DNA from: Myxococcales bacterium | Lineage (GTDB): Bacteria; Myxococcota_A; Polyangia; Polyangiales; Polyangiaceae | Length of the DNA: 64,000 bases | Reading direction: 5' to 3' | NCBI GenBank assembly: GCA_016712525.1 | Contig: JADJQX010000008.1 | Coordinates: 434,001 to 498,000 of the forward strand | Shown: in pieces, positions 17,591 to 26,461 of the stretch | How positions within the stretch are numbered: the stretch's first letter is position 1 | Layout of the letters: each line of letters begins with the position of its first letter | Made by a program: the position numbers and the translations under genes | The notes under the pieces: generated by a model | Seen by the model: the letters and a program-made list of their open reading frames with translations, nothing else | What the model was told of the DNA's origin: nothing | Database searches by the model: none

Positions 17591-19039
17591 ATGTTGCCCC
17601 ACTCCCTCGAAGAGACCGTACGGGTCGTGTCGATCGCCCCGCACGTGCGAAAGACCTTCGAGCTACTGCCGGAGCCCGTCCGTCTCGACGCCCACCTCCC
17701 GAAGGAGCGTACGCCCCGAGCCCACGTCGCGACCCAGCTCGTGAAGCTCGGGTTGCTCGGGTGCGGCGTCCGCCTCGGCGACGTCACCGTCTCGGGCGAG
17801 GGCCGCGCGACGATCGTGCTCTCGCGAGGCGGAAAGAGCATCTCGCTCGCGGACGACGTGGATCCCGCCGACGTACGCGCGCTCGTGCCTTGGATCCTCG
17901 GTGGGCTCTTCGACGCACGCGACACGGCCCACGTGCTCGAGCGCCTCGCGTTCCAGTCGTCGGCCTTGGCTACCCTGCGCACGCTCACGAGCGCCATGCT
18001 GTCGGCCGGAGATCCCGACACGGCGCTCACCTTGTTCTTGGCCGGGGTCACGTCCGGGCACGGCCTCGGTCTTCATCGCGCCGTCCTCTTCGCGCGGGAC
18101 GCCGACGGTACGCTCCGTGGGACCCACGCGGTGGGACCCGACGACGAGGCCGAGGCGCACCGCGTGTGGGAGGCCCTCGAGATCGAGGACGTGGGCCTCG
18201 ATCGGCTCGTCGAGGACATCGCCCGTGGGGCGTACGACCGCCGCCTCGAGACGCGCGCGCGAGGCATCGTGCTGCCTGAGTCGGGCGAGGTGTCCGCGCT
18301 GCTCGCAGGCGACGGCCCCGCGCGCTACACGCGCCCGCCCGAGAGCCCTGCGCTCGCCCTCCTCGGCGGCCGAGGGGGGTTCGTGCTCGCCCCGCTCCGC
18401 ACGCGCGACGGGGTCGTCGGGGTGGTCTACGCCGACAACCTCTTCCCCGGAGCGCGGATCTCCGACGACGCCTTCGCGACGCTTCCTCTCTACGTCGGGC
18501 AGACCATGCTCGTGTGGGAGAACCTCGCGCTCTTCGCCAGGGTCGACGCCCTCTCTCGCGTCGACCCGCTCACGGGGCTCGCGAACCGCCGGGAGCTCGA
18601 CGTGCGCTTCGAGGCCGAACGATCTCGGGCCGAGCGGCGCGGCTCCTCCCTCTCGCTGCTCGTGCTCGACGTCGACCACTTCAAGCGTGTGAACGACGAG
18701 CGCGGTCACGCCGAGGGCGACACGCTCCTCCGCGCGCTCGGAGAGATCCTCCGAGGCTCGAGCCGGCCGCACGACGTGGCCGCGCGCTACGGCGGCGACG
18801 AGCTCGTGTTGCTCCTCCCGGACTGCGGCCCCGAGGAGGCCGCAGCCGCCGCAGGCCGCATCGGTAAACTTGCGAAAGAAAAGGGTATTTCCCTGAGCAT
18901 CGGAGGCGCGAGCTTCCCCTCGGGCGACGCCCCGCAGGCCACCGATCTCTTCCGCTCCGCCGACTCCGAGCTCTACCGCGCCAAGCGGAGCGGCCGAGGG
19001 CTCGCCTTCGTCGCGGGCGCGCGGGTCACGTACGACTAG
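17591..19039 (+). CDS. diguanylate cyclase (GAF-like sensor + GGDEF domain)
   Basis: About 482 aa from ATG at 17591, which has GAGGG seven bases upstream. An in-frame GTG at 17546 is possible but lacks support. Residues ~1-110 are an unrecognised N-terminal domain; ~125-315 look like a GAF sensor (GGFVLAPLRTRDGVVGVVYADNL). The GGDEF domain starts at DALSRVDPLTGLANRRELD and has the active site RYGGDELVLLLPD (GGDEL). RPHD five residues before it is an intact RxxD product-inhibition I-site. It should make c-di-GMP from GTP in the cytoplasm. The stretch after it holds repeat element 1. Confidence 0.85.
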   Translation: MLPHSLEETVRVVSIAPHVRKTFELLPEPVRLDAHLPKERTPRAHVATQLVKLGLLGCGVRLGDVTVSGEGRATIVLSRGGKSISLADDVDPADVRALVPWILGGLFDARDTAHVLERLAFQSSALATLRTLTSAMLSAGDPDTALTLFLAGVTSGHGLGLHRAVLFARDADGTLRGTHAVGPDDEAEAHRVWEALEIEDVGLDRLVEDIARGAYDRRLETRARGIVLPESGEVSALLAGDGPARYTRPPESPALALLGGRGGFVLAPLRTRDGVVGVVYADNLFPGARISDDAFATLPLYVGQTMLVWENLALFARVDALSRVDPLTGLANRRELDVRFEAERSRAERRGSSLSLLVLDVDHFKRVNDERGHAEGDTLLRALGEILRGSSRPHDVAARYGGDELVLLLPDCGPEEAAAAAGRIGKLAKEKGISLSIGGASFPSGDAPQATDLFRSADSELYRAKRSGRGLAFVAGARVTYD

Positions 19040-19099
19040 GACGGCCGCGCGGCGCCCGCGGGACGAGCCGTGACTAGCAGCCCGTTGATTTTCTCCCGT

Positions 19100-19126
19100 C
19101 CCCCGTCGGGGACTTCCAAGGGTCGT
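19100..19126 (+). repeat. palindromic unit, copy 1
   Basis: The unit starts CCCCGTCGGGG (a small hairpin) and ends CCAAGGGTCGT. Compared with element 2 it is an insertion next to the sequence GTC, and GTC is also found at its far end. Confidence 0.8.
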
Positions 19127-19178
19127 CGGCCCGTCGCCGCCGCATCCCTACCGCCTTCGTTGCGATCCTGCGGTGCCT

Positions 19179-19205
19179 CCCCCGTCGGGGACTTCCAAGG
19201 GTCGT
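19179..19205 (+). repeat. palindromic unit, copy 2
   Basis: Identical to copy 1 over its 26 bases. It is inserted between GGTGC and GTGCT of the element body. With copy 3 it forms a long hairpin having a 12-base loop. Confidence 0.8.
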
Positions 19206-19217
19206 GCTCTCCTACAA

Positions 19218-19244
19218 ACGACCCTTGGGAGTCCCTGACGAGGG
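19218..19244 (-). repeat. palindromic unit, copy 3 (inverted, diverged)
   Basis: Reverse complement of the unit with about four mismatches. It is inserted between CCTACAAA and AGTAGG of the element body. Confidence 0.7.
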
Positions 19245-19311
19245 AGTAGGCTCCGGGCGCTCCTCGGAACGCGCCTCGGCGGGTCGGGCGCGGACGTCGA
19301 ACGGCCTCGGT

Positions 19312-19338
19312 CCCCCGTCGGGGACTTCCAAGGGTCGT
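19312..19338 (+). repeat. palindromic unit, copy 4
   Basis: Identical to copy 1. It is inserted after CGGTC, directly inside the right terminal repeat, mirroring copy 1 at the left end. Confidence 0.8.
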
Positions 19339-19356
19339 CCGAAAATCAACAGGCTG

Positions 19357-22300
19357 CTAGCCCACCTTGATGCCGAGGCGCTTCATCATCTTCTGGAGCC
19401 CGAACCGCGACAACCCGAGGTCTTGGGCGGCGCGCGACTGGTTTCCGGCCGACACGCGGAGCGCCTCGCGGACGAGCTCGGCCTCGAGGGCGTCGACCTT
19501 GTCGCGGAGGGTACGCCCCTCGGGCCCCTGCCCCGCGCCGAGGGAGATCTCGGTCGAGAGCTCGCTCGTGTCGATGCGCTCGTCGGCCAGGACCAAGGCC
19601 CGCCGGATCTCGTTCTCGAGCTGACGGACGTTGCCGGGCCACCCGTACGCGACGAGCTTCGCCATGGCCGCGCGCGTGACCGTGACGGGCCTCGTGCCGC
19701 CGTACTTCGCCAAGAAATACGCGACGAGCTCGGGGATGTCGCTCGCGCGTTCCCGCAGGCTCGGCACCGTCAGCGTGACCACGTTCAGGCGGTAGTAGAG
19801 GTCCTCGCGGAACGCTCCGGCGCGCACCATCGCCGCGAGATCGCGGTGGGTCGCGCCGAGCACACGCACGTCGACCTTGCGGCCGCGCTCCCCCCCCAAA
19901 GGTCGCACCTCGCCGTCTTGGAGCACGCGGAGGAGCTTCACCTGCATCGCCGGCGACATCTCGCCGATCTCGTCGAGGAAGAGCGTGCCCTTGTGGGCGA
20001 GCTCGAAGAGGCCGACGCGGGTCGCGCTCGCTCCCGTGAACGCGCCGCGCACGTGCCCGAACAGGGTCGACTCGAGGAGAGGCTCGGGCACGCTCGCGCA
20101 GTTCTCGCTCACGAAGAGCTTGTCTCTTCGGGGTCCGCGCTCGTGGATGGCCCGGGCGACGAGCTCCTTGCCCGTACCGGACTCGCCCAGCACGAGCACG
20201 GGGACGTCGCTCGCGGCGACGCGGTCGGCCACACGCAGGACCTCGAGGAGCCGAGGCGCGCGCCCCACGATCCCCGAGAACGAGTGGGTCTCTTCGCCGA
20301 GCCGCGCGCGCACGTGGGTAAGCTCGGCCGACACACGACCGAGGCTCTCACGCGCTCGCTCGGCGGCGCGCTGCTCGCGCCGGAGCGCGCGGCGCAAGAG
20401 GACCTTGTCGCGTGCGTCCGAGATGGCCATCGCGGCCTGCGTCGACAGGAGCCTCACCCACGAGAGCTCGCGCGGTCCGAACGCGCCGCGCTTCACGCGA
20501 TCGTCGAGGTACACCACCCCGAGCACCTCGCCCCGCGCCACGAGGGGCACGGCGAGCACGCTGCGGAGGCCGAGCGCATGCACCGACGCGTAGGCGTCCC
20601 CGTGGGTCTGGAACGCGTCGAGGGCCACGATGGCCTCCCCGGTCTCGAAGGCCCGCCGCGCGAGCGTCGTCGAGACGCGGAGCTTGTCCCCCTCGAGGTC
20701 CTTTTTTTCGAGGTTCCGAGCCGCGCGCGGGAGGAGCTTTCCGTTCGGCGCGCGCAGGAGCAAGAGCCCCCGCTCGACCCCGGTCCACAGCACGAGCGCG
20801 TCGAGCACCTGTTCGAGCAGGGGCCGCAGCCGCTCCCGTGAGGCGAGCGTCCGCACGATGCCCTCGAGCTGCGCGATCTGGGCCGGGAGAAGCTCCGACG
20901 GGGCGGCCGGCGTGCCCTCGATCGCACCGGCTGGCGCCGTGAGCCAGTGCCCGTCGGGCACGTTGGCCACGAGCTCGGGGCGCACCTCGCACCACTTTTT
21001 CACACGTCCTACGACCTCACGGAGCGCCACGTCGAGCGTTCGCGCGGAGGTCTCGTCACCGAGCTCGCGCGCGAGAGTGCGGCCGGCCGCGAGGGCAGGC
21101 CCCGACGCGCTGACGGCCACGTTCGGCCGCAACGTCGCGAGCTCGACGAGGGCCGCCAAGACCTCGCGAGCCGACCTCGCGCCGTCTCCGACCACCTCGG
21201 GCCGAGCCCGCGCGCGCGCCCCCCAATAGTCCCACGCGGCGGCCGACGGCTCACGGAGCGCCTTCGCGTCGCACGCGGCCATGCGGGAGGGTGACACGGT
21301 CTCTCGCGCGAACACGAGGAGCCGAGCAGTCGCCGACAGGTCGGGCTCGGCGACGGGCGAGAGCCCCGCGAGCAGCGTGTCGGCGCGTCGCGCGGCGTCG
21401 GCGGCCTGGCTCGCGTCGCGCGCGACCTCCGCGAGCCCGAGGAGCGCATAGGCCTCCGCGCGCGAGTCGGAGGCCGAGGCCGCGAGGGCGACGGCTTCGC
21501 GCGCCGCAGCCTCGCCTTCGCGAACCGCGCCCACGAGGCCGTACGCGGCCGACATCGACAGAAACGCGCGCGCCGCTCGGCCGGGCTGCCCGAGCCGCTC
21601 CCAGAGGAGCGCGGCGCGTGTGGCCTCCGCGAGGGCCGTGGGCACGTCGCCGACGTCCGTCGCGGCCGCGGCCATTCCGGTGGCGTAGCTCGCCTCGTCG
21701 ACGATGGCCCCCTCGCGGGTCGCGTGCACCCGCGCGCGCTGGAACGCAGCACGCGCCCGCTCGGGCTCCCCCGCGGCGTGTGCGATCATTCCGCTCACGT
21801 TCTCGAGGCGCCCGACGAGCCCCCCGTCGGTGCACTCCGCGATCGCCGCTTCGAGCGCAGAGAGCGCCGGGAGCACGCGGCCGGCGTCCCCCTGGCAGAC
21901 CCACGTGTACGCGACGAGCCCCCGCACCTCGGCGACGTAGGGGTCGAGCGGACGGAGCCCTTCGACGAGCGCCGCGGCCTCGTCGAGCTCACCGCGGTCC
22001 CACGCGATCCGGGCCCGAACCGCGCGCGCACGCGATCGGAGCTCTGTGGCTCCACCCGGGTGCGAGCCCTCGACGACCTTCGCGAGCCCCGTGGCTTCGT
22101 CCGGATCTCCGCGCCTTCGCGCCACTTCGGCCGCGACCACGCACGCCTCGGCGACGTCCCGCGACGACGCCTCGCCGGAAGCCTTCGCGGCCTCGATCGC
22201 CTCGCCCGTGGGCCCCGTGCGGAGCGTCGCGAAGGCCTCGCCCACGGCCCCGTCCCGCACGAGACGTTCGGCGTACGCCACGACCGACACGAGCGGCAGC

Positions 22301-23610
22301 GCAGCCCCACGCGCGAGCGCGGCCTCGACGCCACGCATCGCGCCACGCAGCGCCTCACGCGACCTCGGCTCGAAGAGGACACGGAGCAACGCTTGGCCCT
22401 CGAGCGGGGCCTCCTCGATCGGGTGCACGCGCGCGGGGGCGTCGAAGGTGAGGTCGCGGGCGGTGAGAGCACGCAGGTCCCCGAGCTCCCGAGCGCGTGC
22501 GACGAGGAGGCGCGCGAGCCCTCCCTCGTGTGCCCCCTCCGGCAGCGAAAACTGCGCCGCGTGCGGCCCGACGAGCCGCACGAGCCACCGCCGCAGCTCG
22601 AGGGGCACGAGGGCGCGGACGGGCGGGACCTCGGCCGTGACGCCGATGGCGGCCAGCCGCTCGCTCGCCTGCGACAAGTACGTACGTGTAGGCTCCTCGA
22701 TGCCCTCGTCGAGCACCATGCCCAGACCGAGGCCTCGAGCCCGCTCGGGCGAGACCGCGATCGCGGCCCGCGCCACGCGACGGAGAAGGTCCTCGTCACG
22801 CGGCTCCTCACGCGGGAGACCGAGCAGCGCGCTCGCACGATCGGCGACCCACGCAGGCGAAGGACGCGCCGTCGGCAGGCGCGCCATGAGCGCCTCGGCC
22901 CACGCGCGGCAGGCATCGGCGCGAGGGCAGGCCCCGGGCAAAACACCCTCGACCAGCTCGCTCAGGATCACCCCGAGGGCGTACGAGTCCGCTTCGGGGA
23001 GGGCGAGCGCGGGACGGCCGGCGCCCATGGCCGCGAGGAGCTCGGGGGCGGCAAAATGCCTCGTCGCGCCGCGCGACTCTTCGGTGGCTCTCGCCGCGAA
23101 CCCATAGTCGACCAGCGACGCGCCGCGCCCGTCGGGGCTGTCGCGTGTGGCAAGCCCCGAGACCACCACGTTGTCGGGTTTGACGTCACCGTGGCAGAAC
23201 CCGAGCGCGTGGAGCTCGGCGAGGGCCCGCCCGACACCGTGGGCCACGACGAGCGCGAGCTCTTGCGCCGAAAAGGTCCAGTCACGCACGGCATCGCCGA
23301 GCGGTCGGCCCTCTGCCCATGTGAGCGCGACCCATCGGGCCGGAGGCCCTCCCGGAGCCCCCCCGAGGACCTCCGCCGCGGCCTCTCCGGAGGCGACCAC
23401 CCTCGGGCCGTACGCGAGATCGAGCCGCGCGAGCAGCTCGGCCTCACGCCAAGCGGCCTCGTGGTCGACCCGCTTCACCGCCAAAAGCGCACCTCGTGCC
23501 GTGCGACCTCGGAAGACCGTCGCGCTCGAGCCCTGACCGACGAGGGCCTCGAGCTCGACCGGCCCGAGACGCGTTGTCAACGTAGATGCCACAGGAACAC
23601 CGCCCAGCAC
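19357..23610 (-). CDS. Ser/Thr kinase-TPR-GAF-AAA+ sigma-54 activator fusion
   Basis: Predicted 1417 aa from GTG at 23610 (GTG at 23592 is an alternative). Kinase lobe: GQGSSATVF, Lys46 in AVKRVD, HGDVKPDN (140-147, so the HRD Arg is Gly) and DYG in place of DFG. A long Ala/Arg-rich helical region of TPR type follows, then a GAF domain (GLRSVLAVPLVARGEVLGVVYLDDR). The AAA+ domain has Walker A GESGTGKE, the sigma-54 contact loop GAFTGA, and Walker B GTLFLDEIGEM. A Fis-type helix-turn-helix ends the protein (GNQSRAAQDLGLSRFGLQKM). It should activate sigma-54 promoters in response to signals sensed through kinase/GAF parts. The TAG stop lies inside repeat element 1. Confidence 0.9.
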   Translation of the reverse strand: MLGGVPVASTLTTRLGPVELEALVGQGSSATVFRGRTARGALLAVKRVDHEAAWREAELLARLDLAYGPRVVASGEAAAEVLGGAPGGPPARWVALTWAEGRPLGDAVRDWTFSAQELALVVAHGVGRALAELHALGFCHGDVKPDNVVVSGLATRDSPDGRGASLVDYGFAARATEESRGATRHFAAPELLAAMGAGRPALALPEADSYALGVILSELVEGVLPGACPRADACRAWAEALMARLPTARPSPAWVADRASALLGLPREEPRDEDLLRRVARAAIAVSPERARGLGLGMVLDEGIEEPTRTYLSQASERLAAIGVTAEVPPVRALVPLELRRWLVRLVGPHAAQFSLPEGAHEGGLARLLVARARELGDLRALTARDLTFDAPARVHPIEEAPLEGQALLRVLFEPRSREALRGAMRGVEAALARGAALPLVSVVAYAERLVRDGAVGEAFATLRTGPTGEAIEAAKASGEASSRDVAEACVVAAEVARRRGDPDEATGLAKVVEGSHPGGATELRSRARAVRARIAWDRGELDEAAALVEGLRPLDPYVAEVRGLVAYTWVCQGDAGRVLPALSALEAAIAECTDGGLVGRLENVSGMIAHAAGEPERARAAFQRARVHATREGAIVDEASYATGMAAAATDVGDVPTALAEATRAALLWERLGQPGRAARAFLSMSAAYGLVGAVREGEAAAREAVALAASASDSRAEAYALLGLAEVARDASQAADAARRADTLLAGLSPVAEPDLSATARLLVFARETVSPSRMAACDAKALREPSAAAWDYWGARARARPEVVGDGARSAREVLAALVELATLRPNVAVSASGPALAAGRTLARELGDETSARTLDVALREVVGRVKKWCEVRPELVANVPDGHWLTAPAGAIEGTPAAPSELLPAQIAQLEGIVRTLASRERLRPLLEQVLDALVLWTGVERGLLLLRAPNGKLLPRAARNLEKKDLEGDKLRVSTTLARRAFETGEAIVALDAFQTHGDAYASVHALGLRSVLAVPLVARGEVLGVVYLDDRVKRGAFGPRELSWVRLLSTQAAMAISDARDKVLLRRALRREQRAAERARESLGRVSAELTHVRARLGEETHSFSGIVGRAPRLLEVLRVADRVAASDVPVLVLGESGTGKELVARAIHERGPRRDKLFVSENCASVPEPLLESTLFGHVRGAFTGASATRVGLFELAHKGTLFLDEIGEMSPAMQVKLLRVLQDGEVRPLGGERGRKVDVRVLGATHRDLAAMVRAGAFREDLYYRLNVVTLTVPSLRERASDIPELVAYFLAKYGGTRPVTVTRAAMAKLVAYGWPGNVRQLENEIRRALVLADERIDTSELSTEISLGAGQGPEGRTLRDKVDALEAELVREALRVSAGNQSRAAQDLGLSRFGLQKMMKRLGIKVG

Positions 23611-23662
23611 CTCGGTATTTCAAGGTCCGTACGTGCACCTGTCAACCAAGTTTATAGCAGCC

Positions 23663-24325
23663 TCACCCGAGGCCCCACGGGGCGAGGTGACGCGCGGCCT
23701 CGGCGAGCACGCGCGGCAAGCTCTCGGCGAGCTCGTGACCGTCGTCGACCTCCACGAGGCGCACGTTCGGCCGGCCGCGAGCAAACGCTCGGGAGCGCTC
23801 GACCGGCACGACCTCGTCCCGGAGGCCGTGGACGATCAAGGTCGGGACCCGAACGTCGGGCAAGACCTCAGGATCGTGCGCGGCGAGGTCGAGGTAGAAG
23901 CCGTAGTCGACCGTGGCCTTGGTGCCCGAGACGTAGTCGTCCACCTCGAGCGCGCCCGTGGTCTCCCACGTCGAGAGCCCCTCACGCCCCAGGCGGGCCT
24001 CCCACAAGGTACGCAGTCCGAACGCGGGCGCGAGCAGCACGAGGGCCCCGACACGCGCATCCCGCTCGGCGACGCGGCACGCGGTGAGCCCACCGAGGCT
24101 CGAGCCGACGAGGACCACCCGTTCGGCCGGGCCCCCGATGCGGGCCACGGTGTGCTCGATCATGGCGGAAAGTCGGAGGCGCTCGAAGCTCGGACGGCGA
24201 AGGTCGAGCCGCTCGAGAGAGGCGTCGTGGTCGCGAGCGAAGTCTTTGAAAGCCATAGCTTTTTTGGACATGGGCCCGGAGCCGAAGCCGTGGAGATAGA
24301 GGATCTTGGGTGCGAGGGCGGGCAT
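23663..24325 (-). CDS. YqiA-like alpha/beta hydrolase (esterase)
   Basis: Predicted 220 aa. Motifs of the UPF0227/YqiA esterase group are LYLHGFGSGPMSKK, the nucleophile elbow GSSLGGLTA, HGLRDEVVPVERS (acid) and GHELAESL (His). The small size and HGFGSGP start fit this family, which hydrolyses short acyl esters in the cytoplasm. It sits upstream of the kinase-sigma54 regulator on the same strand, with 53 bases between. The FHA gene is divergent. Confidence 0.8.
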   Translation of the reverse strand: MPALAPKILYLHGFGSGPMSKKAMAFKDFARDHDASLERLDLRRPSFERLRLSAMIEHTVARIGGPAERVVLVGSSLGGLTACRVAERDARVGALVLLAPAFGLRTLWEARLGREGLSTWETTGALEVDDYVSGTKATVDYGFYLDLAAHDPEVLPDVRVPTLIVHGLRDEVVPVERSRAFARGRPNVRLVEVDDGHELAESLPRVLAEAARHLAPWGLG

Positions 24326-24401
24326 GCCCCGAGGAGACCACGAAAAAAGCCCCTCGGCGAAGCCACGGGCGCGCCTCTGCCCCTCGGGACCGCGGAGGCC
24401 A

Positions 24402-24431
24402 TTGCCAGGGTGCCGCGCCCCTCGCTAGACT
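24402..24431 (+). promoter_or_regulatory. sigma-70-type promoter of the double-FHA gene
   Basis: TTGCCA (24402-24407) and TAGACT (24426-24431) are separated by 18 bases and lie 90 bases before the ATG at 24521. Confidence 0.5.
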
Positions 24432-24520
24432 CTGCCTGCCCGCGGGCTCCGAGGAATTTCCCTCGGCCTTCCGCGGTCGTGGTCCCCTCAACGTCGCGCA
24501 TAGGAACGAAGCCCGACCCC

Positions 24521-26161
24521 ATGTGGAAGCTTGTCATCGAAGACGACGAGGGAAAGCGCACGGTCGTGCCGCTCTCGCGGGACGAGTACACGCTCGGCCG
24601 TCGCGAGGGGAACACGATCCGCCTCACCGAGCGCAACATCTCCCGGGATCACGCGAAGGTTCGCCGTAAGCCCGGCGCCAAAGAGACGTACGTCCTCGAG
24701 GACGCGCAGAGCTACAACGGCGTCCACGTGAACGGCCTTCGGGTCGCCGAGCCGATCGAGCTCCAGCACGGTGACCTCATCCAGGTGGGCGACTACCGCA
24801 TCGTCTTCCAAGACGACAGCATGACCGAGGCCACGGCGCCGTACGTGCCCGTGTCCGAGGTCGAGGCCACCAAGAAGACGCTCCCCATGGCGAACGCGTT
24901 CCGCGGCTCGCTGCTCATGGAGCGCCCCACGCGGCTCGTCATGCTCGTCGGCCCGACGCCCGGGGTCGAGTTCCCGATCGAGACCGAGCTCACCACGGTA
25001 GGCCGCAGCGAAGAGTGCACGGTGTCGATCGACCACAACTCGGTCTCGCGCGTGCACTGCGAGATCCACGCGCTCGGCGAGGGCCGCTACGAGATCGTCG
25101 ACAAGGGCTCGTCGAACGGAGTGCGCGTGAACGGCGCCGATCTGCGGCGCGGCATCATCGAGGCCGGTGACTTGATCGAGCTCGGCGACGTGCGCTTCAA
25201 GTTCGTCGGCGCGGGCCAGGTGTTCATCCCGGGCGCAAACGAGAGCCAGCAGCTCACGGCCATCAGCGATCGTCAGGTCGAGCTCGCCGATCGTCGCCCC
25301 AAGCCCGCCAAAGGTAGCGTCGTTCCCTACATGATGCTCGGCGCGGTCGTGGCCGCGCTGCTCGTCGGGGGCGGGTACTACGCGCTCGCGCGAAACGGGA
25401 ACGGCCCGCCCGCGGGTGGCACCACCGGAGACGCGATCGTCGACTACGAGAAGGGCAAGCTCGACGAGGCCGTGGCCGTGTGCGCCAAGGGGGCGACCCT
25501 CCCCGCGTGCGACGAAGCCTACGGGAGCGCGCGCGGGCAGATCCGCGAGGCCTCGCCGATCCGCACCTCGACCGACTACCGCACGTTCGAGGCCAAGTGG
25601 GCCGAGGGGCTCATCCAGCGCGCGCAGGCCACGGCCGACGTCGCCGCGAAGAACGCGCTCCTCCAGCGCGTCGAGGCCACGACGTCGCTCGACGCGGCGA
25701 TCCGCGCGAAGGCCACGGCGCTCATCGTGCACGCCGAAAAACCCGAGACCCCGCCGCCACCGGCCACGGAGACGGCCGCCACGGCGAGCGCACCCACCGG
25801 AGCGCACGCGACGGCACCCACGGCTCCTGTCGTGGTGGTCACGCCGCCCCCTCCCGAGACCACCGCCCACCCGACGGTCGCCCCACCGCAGCCCACGGCC
25901 CCGACCGCGCCGCCCCCGAGCGTCACCGCCGCCCCCACGGCCAAGCCGTCGGCCACGGCCAAGCCCGAGAAGCCGGTGAGCCCCCTCGAGGCGGCCATCA
26001 AGGACGCCAACTGGGCCCAGGTGAAGAGCATCCTGCTTCCGCGCATGAGCTCGCTCGGGTGCGGAGATCTTCAGACGCTCAAGACGGCCTGCCGCGAGAC
26101 GGGCGACGCTTGCGCCAAGGCGGCGGGTCAGCTCCGCGTCGACAAGGGCTGCACCCACTGA
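24521..26161 (+). CDS. membrane protein with two cytoplasmic FHA domains and a Pro/Thr-rich periplasmic part
   Basis: About 546 aa from ATG at 24521. FHA domain 1 (about 1-98) shows YTLGRREGN, ISRDHAKV and YNGVHVNG; FHA domain 2 (about 137-230) shows TVGRSEEC, VSRVHCEI and SSNGVRVNG. Both keep the Arg, Ser and Asn that read phosphothreonine. One membrane segment lies at about 269-290 (MMLGAVVAALLVGGGYYALA). Beyond it are a helical repeat-like region and a Pro/Ala/Thr-rich linker (PTAPPPSVTAAPTAKPS), then a final domain with four Cys. It may link phosphorylation by Ser/Thr kinases to the envelope. A hairpin terminator follows. Confidence 0.85.
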   Translation: MWKLVIEDDEGKRTVVPLSRDEYTLGRREGNTIRLTERNISRDHAKVRRKPGAKETYVLEDAQSYNGVHVNGLRVAEPIELQHGDLIQVGDYRIVFQDDSMTEATAPYVPVSEVEATKKTLPMANAFRGSLLMERPTRLVMLVGPTPGVEFPIETELTTVGRSEECTVSIDHNSVSRVHCEIHALGEGRYEIVDKGSSNGVRVNGADLRRGIIEAGDLIELGDVRFKFVGAGQVFIPGANESQQLTAISDRQVELADRRPKPAKGSVVPYMMLGAVVAALLVGGGYYALARNGNGPPAGGTTGDAIVDYEKGKLDEAVAVCAKGATLPACDEAYGSARGQIREASPIRTSTDYRTFEAKWAEGLIQRAQATADVAAKNALLQRVEATTSLDAAIRAKATALIVHAEKPETPPPPATETAATASAPTGAHATAPTAPVVVVTPPPPETTAHPTVAPPQPTAPTAPPPSVTAAPTAKPSATAKPEKPVSPLEAAIKDANWAQVKSILLPRMSSLGCGDLQTLKTACRETGDACAKAAGQLRVDKGCTH

Positions 26162-26167
26162 AGGGCA

Positions 26168-26212
26168 AAGCCCACCCAAGGCCCTGAATTCGTTCAGGTT
26201 CTTGGTGGGCTT
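26168..26212 (+). terminator. hairpin terminator after the FHA gene, TTCG loop
   Basis: Arms AAGCCCACC..AAG and CTTGG.TGGGCTT plus inner CCTGAA/TTCAGG close on a TTCG tetraloop starting seven bases after the stop. A long T-run is missing. Confidence 0.7.
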
Positions 26213-26427
26213 GACGCCCGCCTCGCCGTGCGCCTCGAGGCTCGGCCGCGCATCGTCCAACCGATAGTCCGCGGTCCGAAGGGCGTGCTTCGATCGCCAT
26301 GAACTTGGCGTTCGCGCCGAGCGCCGCGACGCTCTCCCTCGTGTGCGCGACGGATCCGGCCATTGGCCTCAGCGATCGCGTCCGGGCTCGCTGGCCAGAC
26401 GTCGATCGACGCCTTCCAGAGTCGACG
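26213..26427. other. intergenic stretch, no gene recognised
   Basis: Short open frames exist on both strands, but none has a plausible start, codon bias or recognisable domain. It could be the remnant of a lost gene. Confidence 0.4.
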
Positions 26428-26461
26428 AAAGCCACGCGGCCCGACGGGAGGCCGCGGCTTT
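26428..26461 (-). terminator. hairpin at the OmpA/TSP3 gene stop
   Basis: AAAGCC-A-CGCGGCC and GGCCGCGGCTTT pair with one bulged base. The structure overlaps the TAA stop of the minus-strand gene ending at 26460. Confidence 0.55.

Larger units (their letters stand above)
19074..19360. mobile_element. repeat element 1: MITE-like element with terminal inverted repeats, invaded by a small palindromic unit
   Basis: The left end reads CTAGCAGCCCGTTGATTTTC (19074) and the right end GAAAATCAACAGGCTGCTAG (19341-19360), which are inverted copies with one mismatch. The body matches, in reverse orientation, the 180-base element at 28394-28573. It is longer (287 bases) because a ~26-base unit is inserted four times. 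CTAG at both outer ends may be a target duplication. No transposase is encoded, so it is non-autonomous. Its right end overlaps the stop codon of the sigma-54 activator gene. Confidence 0.8.

Noticed and set aside
19100..19340. Direct repeats that could suggest a CRISPR array
   Set aside because: Spacing is irregular (79 and 133 bases between direct copies), one copy is inverted, the sequences between match another element, and no cas gene is present.
26213..26427. Possible gene remnant between the FHA and OmpA genes
   Set aside because: Fragments such as ANAKFMAIEAR look protein-like but shift frame and match no family I can name.
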